Shown in pieces: positions 10,546 through 20,035 of a stretch of DNA of 64,000 bases (its first letter is position 1; the number at the start of each line of letters is the position of its first letter). Below the pieces are notes generated by a model. It was not told the origin of the DNA. It did no database searches and saw only the letters and a program-made list of their open reading frames with translations. Origin of the DNA: Pararge aegeria (lineage: Eukaryota; Arthropoda; Insecta; Lepidoptera; Nymphalidae); the NCBI RefSeq assembly GCF_905163445.1, contig NC_053199.1, positions 16,943,501 through 17,007,500 of the forward strand, given 5' to 3'. The position numbers and the translations under genes are program-made.

Positions 10546-11387
10546 TAACTACAAAAAGAGACATCGATAATGATGTTATATCTCGATTGCGTCATACCCG
10601 CGCTGTACTTATAAAATAGGCGATAATGGCGATAGGGGTTCGCTTGGAGATCATAAAAAATATTGACTTCCGCAAAGTAGAAACATTTTCTATCCAATAC
10701 TGGCAGATATGTCTTAACATTTACGATTTGCGAAGCATTTCATAAATTGTTTAAATGTCCCGCGGATCCATCGCGGACTCGCCCGCCGGACTACCAGTCG
10801 TCCGAATATTGAATATAAAAATGATACATTATTACTACAGCGCACATTTTTGGATCGAGGCCGAAGTAATTTTCCAGTGACATGCCAAATGTGGAACGAA
10901 ATGATGCTAAGGTTTAAGATGTTGCATAAATTATGATACTTTATTTAAAAAAGCAAACTTATACAACGTGTAGCCGAATTACGAAATACTTTTGATGGGT
11001 ACATTCGTATATTTCATAAAGAATCATCATTTCCCATACAAACGAATTCAAAACATTCTAAGTATTTTCTTATAACAACCCTATTGAAGATAAGGACCGA
11101 CACGCGCATAGTACCTACGCTACGCGACGCTTACCTAATAAAGTGACAGTAGTCACTTGATTTTAATTTTGCAAATCATATTAGGGCCGTATCTTATTTC
11201 TTTCAGTAAAAACTATGGCAGTATATAATGTACCTCTAAAGCCTGTGAAGTATTATTTCAGTTTTCATTTACACATTGTATATAAATATTTTACATGCCC
11301 GGAGTTCGGAAACTCGCGGTATCCATGGAACGCACGTTAAGTCGTTGGTTCTGGTTTTTACCACTAAGAAGTAATTGACATGATCGT
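10546..11387. other. No gene or repeat recognised
   Basis: No long open frame and no match to families elsewhere in the window. Confidence 0.45.
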
Positions 11388-12130
11388 CAAAGGCCACCCA
11401 CCTGTGATCAGCGACCCTGTTTTCTGAGTCCAACTGGGTTCGATTCCCACACCTGGAAAATGTTTGTGTGATGAACACGAATAATAACAGGCTACGTTCC
11501 TGCACCGACAGCAAACTACAGGTTCCGTACAGTCGCACGAAATATTATAGTAATTCTTTTACAGTTAATTGTGTCAGACTCTGGAATTCCCTACCTGATG
11601 ACATACGTCAGGCAAAATCCTTGCCTCTTTTTAAAAGTCGTTTGATAAACTATTTTTTATGTATGTAGCGTTATAGTATTTAGTTTATTATAATTATATG
11701 TATGAACAATATATATTATATATAATAATTATATGTTTAGTATTAGAATTTATACCATGTATGTAGTTTAGTTTGCAATATTTTTATGTAGGTAGCAATT
11801 TTTAGTGCCGCACCAACCCGTTCCTTACAAAAACTACTATCGCCAAAGGTTGTCTGGGAGAGATCGCTCAAGCAATGAGACCGCTTTTGCACACCCAAAC
11901 TATTTTTTTTTTTTATTATTTTTGTAAATGCGTTTCTTTGTATTTTGTTTTTGTGTGAGCAATAAAGAATTTAATAATAATAATAATAATGTTTTTCAGT
12001 GTCTGGGTGTTTATTATGTATATCATTCATAACAATATTCATCAGTCATCTTAGTACTCATAACACAAGCTACACTTACTTTTGGGCTAGATAGCGATGT
12101 GTGTATTGGCTTAGTATATTTATTTATTAT
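11388..12130 (+). mobile_element. SINE-A copy split by a LINE
   Basis: The left part (11388-11482) has the head with CAGCGACCCTGTTTTCTGAG and GGGTTCGATTCCCACACCTG and stops at GATGAACACGAAT. The right part (11991-12130) resumes at GTTTTTCAGTGTCTGGGTG and continues through CTCATAACACAAGCTACAC, GATAGCGATGTGTGTATTGG to the TTTA tail. Together they form one SINE-A with a 508-base LINE 3' end between them. Confidence 0.85.
11483..11990 (+). mobile_element. LINE 3' end nested in SINE-A, RT C-terminus
   Basis: Begins inside coding sequence: the frame at 11468-11668 ends with VPYSRTKYYSNSF, VRLWNSLPDDIRQAKSLPLF and KSRLINYF then a stop. The 'WNSLP...F' pattern is typical of the very C-terminus of Jockey/CR1-group LINE ORF2 proteins. 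The 3' UTR carries TTGTCTGGGAGAGATCGCTC, the hairpin motif, and ends AATAAAGAATTTAATAATAA. The coding part stays open for about 55 codons, so the insertion is fairly young or under-mutated. The insertion point in the SINE is between GAAT and GTTTTT. Confidence 0.8.
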
Positions 12131-12789
12131 ATTTGTGGGTCAACATGCTCTAGAATGAGGCCTGTTAATCAAGGTTACTTGTGGTGGACTTACCGAGGGC
12201 AACACGTGATTTTGGAGCAAAGGTGTGTAGTTCAGGCTCTATCAAAGTTTCCCATCCTGTTATAAAAGGGTATGTTACTTGATAAAGCGTTGCAGCATCG
12301 CAAATACCGCTTTAATTACTACGCCACACCACCCTTATCTACTTCGGTAGTATGATAACATTAATTAGCTTTAAAAGCAAATTATATTAGCTTGTATAAT
12401 TTTATCAAATTAAACGTAATAGACTGGATAATGACGTTATGAATGGAACACTACTTTGGCCAAATTAAGCCGAAATATTAACTCGCTAATGGAAATATTA
12501 CGTGTAATGTCTATGGTCACCAGCGTCTCTTGCATATTCTTATTCTGATAATATAATAACCTGCCTTCCCTTCGTCTCTAAAATCCAAGTTAAATCACTA
12601 TGACCAACGCAATTTTTTCATACCGCAATATCAACGTTACTTTGTGGTTTCCATACCGCGTAATTAAGTTACATATTTTAAAAAATAATTTATGTACACA
12701 AAAACATGAAAAGATAGTGGACTGTAACAATATTAATATATGAAGTAAAAATAAACTTGTAGTGCAGTTTACTAGGCTGGATAAAATTA
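12131..12789. other. No gene or repeat recognised
   Basis: AT-rich, no long frames, no internal match found. Confidence 0.45.
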
Positions 12790-13245
12790 GTAATACATTT
12801 AAGGATGATTGTATATCGTCTTATAACAAATTACCAGATGAAATCCTTAAGATATCTCTCAATAATTTTTTACTTATATAATACTTTATTTAAAATAATT
12901 ACTTTATATAAAACGTAAGCTTATAGAAAAATCCCATTATAATATTAAGGATTACATGTTTGATAAAAAAGCTTGGGTATGAATTGCTCTAACTTCATAG
13001 ATCAACATTAACTAGTCTGTGAGATGGTGATAACAAAAAAAACCTGCCTTAGTTTTTTGTGGGCTCTTCTTAGACCAGGGCGCGCTTGGAGTCCTCCTAG
13101 CTTTAGTTTTAAGTTAACGAATGCACTTAACACCATCACTAACATTAGTGTAACATGTTAAATGAACGTTTCATAAGTGCCTGTGATAAGGTCTACATGA
13201 ATAAAACCTTTTTGAATTTTGAATTTTGAATTTTAAACCTATGGT
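12790..13245 (+). mobile_element. LINE family 2, 3' end with RT C-terminal remnant
   Basis: Coding remnant reads YNKLPDEILKISLNNF, then after an AT-rich interruption at about 12883-12918 continues KRKLIEKSHYNIKDYMFDKKAW and a stop. The UTR follows: GTGAGATGGTGATAAC, GTGGGCTCTTCTTAGACCAG, TTTAGTTTTAAGTTAACG, and the end TGAATTTTGAATTTTGAATT. The WNSLP-like and 'KDY..DKKAW' patterns place it near the CR1/Jockey group. Pseudogene. Confidence 0.7.
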
Positions 13246-13721
13246 ATAACCTCTTTTCACTCATACAGCATATCTGTTCTTTATGCCATTTATGCAAGGA
13301 TTTTCATGCGTGGTTGGTTAATATGTACGCGCTTAAACCATCGTTTGATCCATTAGAATTAAATTTATGAACAGCTAAATGGGATACTTATTTACCTAAC
13401 TCACTTCTTGAGCTGTGTTCTACGCCATTGAATAAAGCCGACAAATTGTATACTTTCGTTTAATTTGTATTTTTAATTTTTATTTACAATTTTTCTTTAT
13501 GTTTATTTAGAGTACAATATAAGTGTATTCATTCATTCATTTATTTATTCATTCATTAATATTTTTGTCGTAGCATGCCCGAATAGTTTTAAATACGTAC
13601 GTATGCACGTTAGCATGACACGGTGAAAAGTTATCTTAGGTACCAGGGTTCCCCGTTCCCCTTCATCATCAACATCATCAGCTTAGGATCACCACACTGG
13701 CCTTTTTTTATTCCACTACAC
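13246..13721. other. Unassigned with LINE tail remnant at 13.49-13.56 kb
   Basis: TTTAGAGTACAATATAAGTG followed by CATTCATTCATTTATTTATT matches the (ATTC)n-tailed LINE 3' end seen at 9.7 kb. A short ATCATC-rich stretch lies at 13664-13682. Nothing else recognised. Confidence 0.4.
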
Positions 13722-13958
13722 GTTAGCTCTTGACTGCAATCTCATCTGATGGTAAGTCATGATGCAATTGCGTTGTTACAATGCTGTGTTCCGGTCTGAA
13801 GGCGTAGGCGCCGGTGTACATGAGGCTTAACACCTACCTTAGGTGGCTGGACACAGGGTGGCACGTTATAAGAAGTGTTCCTTGCATGCCCTGCAGCGAT
13901 TAGACATCGTACCGGAACGCTTAATTGCTTAGCGGCACGTCTTTGTCGGTATTCGAGT
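13722..13958 (-). mobile_element. SINE-B copy split by repeat E
   Basis: Left part (13722-13768) has the SINE-B 3' end (GACTGCAATCTCATCTGATG, GTAAGTCATGATGCA). Right part (13895-13958) resumes with ACATCGTACCGGAACGCTTA, ATTGCTTAGCGGCACGTCTT, TGTCGGTA. The head is missing. The middle belongs to repeat E. Confidence 0.65.
13770..13894 (+). repeat. Repeat E fragment nested in SINE-B
   Basis: TGCGTTGTTACAATGCTGTG, TTCCGGTCTGAAGGCG, CATGAGGCTTAACACCTACC, GACACAGGGTGGCACG, TGTTCCTTGCATGCCCTGCA are the central and right parts of repeat E. The join could be an insertion or a recombination between two repeats. Confidence 0.6.
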
Positions 13959-15334
13959 ATATTACGGTCTGTTACCATGACTCTTAATTACTGTTTATAT
14001 CAGGTAAAATTATTGCGTCAAAGCATTTATGCGTCAATAGTAGAAATATTTTGTTATTTTACCTCATCTGCTTTTATACATCTTAGTCGAATGCCCTGTG
14101 AATACTACGTATGCGAGTGACTAACTAACGTATCAAGTATTGCAAACTAAGACTGACTAGGTTTCTTGAGCACTCAGAGGCACGGAGGTAAGTCCAAATT
14201 AACACCTCATTATCATCATTCCGCCCCTAAAGCAAGATGTCAAATTCAATTTGATTTGATTTGTGAAGTCATTAAAATATACATTGCGTTTATATGCTTT
14301 TAAAATCTGACGTTTCACTTTTGAAAGCCTGTGAAATACGTTTTTATCGTCATAATTTGAAATACAATATTAGTGAAAATATTATCAAAATTCCATGGAA
14401 TACGGTTTTGAAATAAAATGTAATTGCCACGATTCCATTAATTTATCACCGAATATAATTTCACATACTAACTACATACGGCTCGCACTATTAAAGGCTT
14501 CATATTGTACATTATACTGTACGATATATTGAACGATAAAGTCGGAATGGATTACAAAATTGACAAATTTATGAAAGTCATAAACTTAGGGCAACAAAGA
14601 AAGTCACGAATCCTTAAATGGTACAGCGAGATTGAAACTTTTATTACCTTTATTTGAATAAGATACAATTTCGTTTCCTATTGAGGTAAATCATGCGAAA
14701 GGCTTCTTTTATGAGTCGATGTATATTTTATTGGTCCAAAGCCAGCTATCTCACATCTATAACATTTGTTCCCTTCAACCGACTATAAAGAGGAGGAGGT
14801 AGTGGTTTACACGTGAATTTTGGCAATGGTACAACATATCTTCACCATCGTTTAAATTAATGAGGATTTGATGAAAATCTTCGAAAACAGAGAACGGATC
14901 TGAATTCAATTACAATTACCATCTGTAAACTTTACACTTAATTCAGTAAATTACCAATAGAAGACTGTTTTGTTTTCTTAAAATTTTAATGTTTAAAATG
15001 CTTAATTTAGTGTTAAAAATTTTGTTAGTCTGTAAGTTTTTGGTAGTTGGTTTTAATGTTGTTAAAAATAAGGGATTACACTCCTCATTAAATACTTTAT
15101 TTTTTTACAGAAGAATTATTTAGGATATTCAAGGCTAGAAGGAGAGAAGATAGCATACTGCACGACTAGTATAGGCAAAATACAAAAATATTATCTTCCG
15201 GTAACAAATAAGGGATAAAACTTACATGTCCAACTGCCAAAGTACGGCACCAGGGAAAGTAGAAGTTTACATCCGTTTGGTATTAAAATAATATTAATAA
15301 TATAAATAATACTTGGACCTTGCTCACGAGATTA
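13959..15334. other. No gene or repeat recognised
   Basis: The longest frame is 81 codons at 13875-14120, overlapping the SINE/repeat E composite. The rest is AT-rich with no clear family match. Confidence 0.45.
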
Positions 15335-15585
15335 CCGCCATGTGGAGTGTTGAGTCATCAGTCATTGTTCCGATAGTTGTGATAGTCAATGGTTTTCTTG
15401 CAAAAAGCTTCGACCACTATCTTAAGAAGCTTTCGCTTGGTTGTTGGATCAAGAATCGTATACAGATGGCATAAATTCTTGAAACGGCAAGTATAGTGAG
15501 TAGCTAACTAACACTGCGTTCCCATGCCACCGCCGGTTGCTTGGGAACTCAAAAGCCCCGCAAGCGTGATTTTATTTTTTAATTT
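15335..15585 (+). repeat. Repeat F, copy 2
   Basis: ACCGCCATGTGGAGTGTTGA, AAAAAGCTTCGACCACTATC, GAAGCTTTCGCTTGGTTGTT, GGATCAAGAATCG, AAAAGCCCCGCAAGCG match copy 1 at 7.34 kb. This copy has an extra segment (about 15480-15535) before the final block, or copy 1 has lost it. Confidence 0.55.
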
Positions 15586-16059
15586 TTAATAGTGTTTTTT
15601 AATTTTCTTTTATAATTTCACTGGTGAAAACTAAAAAAAAAATAATATAAATTAAAGCTAAGTAAATAATAATAATTATTTATTTGGTGACTGTAAACCA
15701 ATTATTCTATTATATAACAGAATAATTTTAAAAACAGTAATAATCGCAAACTAAATCAAAAAACTTACATGGGATATTAATATTAAATATACAAAATAAT
15801 TACAAATTAGAATTTCTGCCTCCAGGTAGCCCTAAATACTCTAGATATTATTTTCGAAGTAGACAAGCCGTGGGAAGGAATATACCTAAATTATGTCCTT
15901 TCACTATCAGCTAAATATCTCTTGCCTGTGCTAGCCATACATCATATGAGAAAACTTTATTATCTCCTAATTTATTTAATAAATTACTGTACCAAGTTTT
16001 TTCAATAAACATAACATCAGCTGTACCTACTTCATCATATCAACAGGTCACCTTCCATA
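15586..16059. other. AT-rich, unassigned
   Basis: TTTTTAATAGTGTTTTTTAA at 15583-15602 recurs at 50.96 kb, so some of this may be the end of repeat F or of another family. No coding. Confidence 0.35.
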
Positions 16060-16310
16060 ATGAGGAGAGTTCTAAGAAAGAGATAAACAGAGCAAAACTC
16101 CACAAGGCATGCAAGGAACATATTATACAAATGGCCGCCCTATGTCCATCAACCTGAGGCATAGTTGTTAAACCTTAGATGAATGTAAGTACACTAGCAA
16201 CTGCGCTTTACAAACCGGAATACAGCACTGCTGCTACTCGGAAGAAATAGGTATGGCCGTAGTACTTTTTGGGATGAGCTCTGTAAAAAAGCTTTACAAC
16301 TATCAAGTTA
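16060..16310 (-). repeat. Repeat E copy
   Basis: Minus-strand copy: CAAGGCATGCAAGGAACATA, GGCCGCCCTATGTCCATCAA, GTTGTTAAACCT, AATACAGCACTGCTGCTACT, GTATGGCCGTAGTACTTTTT, GGGATGAGCTCTGTAAAAAA correspond in reverse order to the repeat E blocks. Confidence 0.55.
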
Positions 16311-16384
16311 CAATAATTTAGGATGACTATTATTTGAGGTTATTATTTTTTATAATTCTGAAAAAATTATATCGCTTAGCTCTT

Positions 16385-16600
16385 AAAATCAAAGTCAAAA
16401 GTCAAAGACTAAAACATGTTTATTCAAGTAGGCCCATCATTGGCACTTATGATACATTACACAAAAACGTGTACACGGTAGTAAGATAATGGCCTTAACT
16501 AAATTTGTAAACTTGAAACTAAAGCTACGAGGGTTCCAAACGGCCCTGGTCTAAGAAGATGCCCACAACAAACTAAGCTGGGTTTACTTATTGTCTTTAA
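16385..16600 (-). mobile_element. LINE family 2, 3' UTR
   Basis: TCAAGTAGGCCCATCATTGG, AAACTAAAGCTACGAGGGTT, CCTGGTCTAAGAAGATGCCC are the reversed family 2 UTR. The end has AAAGTCAAAAGTCAAAGAC. Confidence 0.6.
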
Positions 16601-16744
16601 TCTATCATTCGTTATACTTTTTATAATTGGAACCCTACTTCAAGAAGAACTTGATAAGGACGGAACTTTCAACAGACAGCAAGCCCCGCGCAACCAGTGG
16701 AGTAATTGCAAGTTCATCAGAAGTTTCTAAAACTCGCACGTTTG

Positions 16745-16945
16745 CTGTTTCAGGCTTTTTCTGAGACCAGAGCGTTCTAGCTTTAGTTTTAACATAACAT
16801 AACAAATTTAATTAAGCTAGTTATAACCCTCACCTCACAATAATGGTAAAAAATGTGTATCGACGCTTCATAATCGTGCCTGTTTTATGCCTATTTCACA
16901 AGGCTTACGTGTTAAAGCTTATGAATAAAGAATTTTGGAATTAAA
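16745..16945 (+). mobile_element. LINE family 2, 3' UTR end
   Basis: CTGAGACCAGAGCGTTCTAG, CTTTAGTTTTAACATAACAT and the end ATGAATAAAGAATTTTGGAA fit the terminal part of family 2 in plus orientation. It faces the minus copy at 16.39 kb, so the pair is in tail-away arrangement. Confidence 0.5.
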
Positions 16946-17719
16946 ACTTGATGCCATTTTGTGCCAAATTTCTTTCGTGATACGAGTATTATATCTTCAG
17001 TCATATCATCCCTAGTGCTAAGCTTAAGTTAAGTGATTGTGAGTGTGAGTATTTCTATTTTCAATTTTGCTATTTTTTTTTTGTTTTAGTAGTAGTTAAA
17101 AAGTATAATGTAAAATACATTTTAAGCTGCTTACAGCAGCCCTTTGTGTCCAATGAATTTTCCTATTATGGTCGCAGCGAGAAGGCACAAATTGTATACA
17201 CAAGCCAAATAGTATTATAGTTTACATTAGAGTAAACAGTTGACTTTAAATTTTGCAAACTAATAAGAAAAAAAGACTGAGTGGGAGATAATGGTTGTTT
17301 GGGATATTTTAGCGAAAAGCACACGTGAATTGATTCGCCGGGGTTTAACGTTTTAATGCCCCAATTAATGGATAAGGATCGTTAATATTAATTCGCCGAT
17401 GCAATCTGTTTGATGGCGTAATGCCGTCAATAAATAATCCGGAATTACCTGACATCTATAATAATTAATTAGTATGGTGCGTATAAAAATGGTTCTTTAT
17501 TTTAATAGGATGATAAAAAATATATAAAAACGTATAAAACCGTAGAAGAGCGAATAAGATTTGTGCACTGGGGGTTCTGCCCTTGAAACAAAACGCATAA
17601 ATAAATTACGAGGTACTCTGTTTGAATCCTGGGTAGAGCCGAATATCGTCAGGGGTTGGGGTTTTATGTTCAAGAACAGCTCAGTTTAAAAAATACACAC
17701 ACAGCCCGGAATTGGCTGT
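16946..17719. other. No gene or repeat recognised
   Basis: AT-rich. A 12-base inverted repeat (17695-17706 with 17714-17725, ACACACACAGCC) is close to a simple repeat and is not considered meaningful. Confidence 0.45.
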
Positions 17720-17990
17720 GTGTGTTTTGTCGGGAGTTCCATATTCTACGGTCTTGTGCCGCTTGCATCCAACGGCTCTCTTTGGCTATTTCGTTGTTGC
17801 CGAAATGCTTAGTACGAGTAATAGGATCTACCAACGCTGCATTTCCGGTGCGGAGTCACCATTTCAAAACCTTAGGTCACTAGCGTGTAGCTTTTTTTCG
17901 AGCTATGCGCTCCGAGCACTGCCGATTGAATCTCACAACTCATTGATAACGCTAATTGGCACCAATTTCCGCGTTTCATTGCTCTGTTTA
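17720..17990 (-). mobile_element. RTE-clade LINE 3' end, old
   Basis: GTCGGGAGTTCCATATTCTA, CGGTCTTGTGCCGCTTGCAT, CCAACGGCTC and CCAACGCTGCATTTCCGG are the reversed end of the RTE C-terminal coding region seen clearly at 54.82 kb. Heavily diverged; the 143-codon plus-strand frame here is on the wrong strand for it. Confidence 0.6.
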
Positions 17991-18469
17991 TCTGTAACGG
18001 GCAGTGATGGTATTGGGTGTTGCCATGTTAGATATTATGAATTTATATCATTTAGGACAGCCAGTTGTGCGTTACAATGGGAAGTTACGGCCGACCGCTC
18101 GCGGCTCTGCGCTGGACGTTTTAACGTTTATCCCCAGTTTTAGTTTAAATTTAACCGGTTTGCGTGCGACACAAATGTTGATCGGTGTCTATAATATAAT
18201 TGCGGTTTCATTTAAAATGACCGCAAGCCAAAGCAAATGCATTTTTAACCTTTAACCGGCGTCAAAATAGAGACTCGTATCCGTGTTTCAACTGTCTTCG
18301 CTAATTTATCTTCCAAATGTTGATATTAAATTTTTTACCACTTTTTCCGTTTCCGCAAATATCTATGTTATAGATTCATGAGGTACTCTATTAAAAGTTT
18401 TCCAAAATGAGGCATAAACAACATAGACTGATATTCAAATCTACGGAGCTCGAAAATCTAATACATTTG

Positions 18470-18772
18470 ACCATCATATCGACCCATTACCGGCCCGCTA
18501 CAGGGCACGGGTCTCCTCCCACAATGAGAAGGGGTGAAGGCCGTAGTCTACCACGCTGGCCCAGTGCAGATTTGCGGACTCACATACCTTTGAGAACATT
18601 ACGTAGAACTCTCAGGCATGCAGGTTTCCTCACGATCTTTTCCTTCACCGTCTAAGCAAGTGATATTTGTAATTACTTAAAACGCAAATAGCTTAGAAAA
18701 GTTGAAGGTGCATGCTGGGGTTCAAACTCGGACCCCCGAAAGTGAAGTCAAGCGCTATCACCGCTTCTGGAC
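18470..18772 (-). mobile_element. SINE-C copy, full length
   Basis: From the 3' end: CATCATATCGACCCATTACC, GGCCCGCTACAGGGCACGGG, AATGAGAAGGGGTGAAGGCC, CACGCTGGCCCAGTGCAGAT, GGCATGCAGGTTTCCTCACG, CCGTCTAAGCAAGTGATATT, TGCATGCTGGGGTTCAAACT, AGCGCTATCACCGCTT. The best-preserved SINE-C in the window; the tRNA-like head is at the high-coordinate end. Confidence 0.85.
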
Positions 18773-19779
18773 CATATTTGTGACTAAATGGTTATTCACC
18801 TTACACGATTCAGTTACATTTTTCAGAAAATTAAATTTTATTCGACAAATTAAAGAGTAGAGAAGTTTTTTCATTAAAATATTGGGATAAAATAAAAACT
18901 ATCAATTTATATTTATCAATATGTGCTTTGGCTATTTTTATTTAGAGAGCTAGCAAAAATGCAGAAGTGCACGGAGCGGCCACATATGATTTTAAATCGC
19001 GTTATATTTTACAATGTTCTGAAATGGTCATATCACCCCTTAAGGATTTGATTTTCCTGTATACCCATCGCTCTATACGCTGTAAAGGTTGCATCTAAAT
19101 CAGTCACGACATACAGCTATTAGCTACGACATCATTTTGTATAGCAGATGTTTGGGTTATGTTATAGTCGAAATAATCATAATATGAGCTTAATAAGAAG
19201 CAATATTTTTGAAATCATACACAGCACTTCAAATTTATTTATTTCATTACATTATAAACGCAATTACTTACATAACAAAGTAAATAATTAGATTTTGAGC
19301 GGCGGCACTTTGTTAATTTCGCATTAATTACAGAGGAGTTGTAGTCGTGAGGGGACGACACGAGAGGTCGGGCGGGGGGAGGGGTCCTGAATGTCTATTA
19401 GTAGGCGAGACGGCCAAACACTCCAAACTAATTTGTGGCGCCTAGAAGCCTATCATTGAATGTTAAATAGTTTGAAAACATTTTGGAAGATAATGTTTAA
19501 TTAACACGGACTTTCACGAAGAGTTAACAATACGTCAAAGATGTAGTTGAGCTGTACAATAGCTATATAATAGCGGTACAATAGCTATTTAGTGGTTATG
19601 TAATAGCTAGCGGCCGATAACTTCACCCCATTGACAAACAGCTAAACATCCTCATGCGCAGCACTGACACTTCTCTCTACCTCGCCCTGCACAACAAGGT
19701 CTAAGAAGTCATATCTTCGCAGAATAAATAGCACATTTGTACTATAAGTCTCAGAATCACACAGCGGGTGCTAGCGAGA
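18773..19779. other. Unassigned; GC-richer patch at 19.29-19.41 kb
   Basis: The patch includes a G-run (GGGCGGGGGGAGGGGTCC) not typical of the surroundings and unlike the repeats here. No frame of note. It may be a fragment of a host regulatory region, but that is a guess. Confidence 0.3.
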
Positions 19780-20035
19780 AGTATACATGATGTATCTCTA
19801 CGTGACAGAAATGAGAAGATCCTTAGAAGAACTAGAGTTACTGACAGCTCAGTAAGCGTAGCTAAAGTGGCAATGGATGGGGCACATAGCTCGTAGAACC
19901 GACGGTTAATTCAGCGTTGGTTGGCCTCGAGGTAGACAGATGTCAAACGAGTCACTGGGGACCGCTGGAAACAAGCGGCCCAGAACTGTAGATTTTGGAA
20001 ACCCTTGAAAAAGACCCAAACGATGATGATAATTT
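19780..20035 (+). mobile_element. RTE-clade LINE 3' end, pseudogene
   Basis: GTAGCTAAAGTGGCAATGGA, GGGGCACATAGCTCGTAGAA, CCGACGG, CAGCGTTGGTTGGCCTCGAG, GTAGACAGATGTCAAACGAG, ACAAGCGGCCCAGAACTGTA and a GATGATGATAA end follow the RTE C-terminus. Deletions break the frame. The terminal (GATGAT) repeat is characteristic. Confidence 0.7.

Noticed and set aside
17695..17725. Hairpin made of (AC)n and (GT)n
   Set aside because: Simple-sequence complementarity; short arms.
17712..18143. A 143-codon plus-strand open frame
   Set aside because: It runs antisense through a decayed RTE 3' end (17720-17990) and continues into unassigned DNA; it has no recognised domain.
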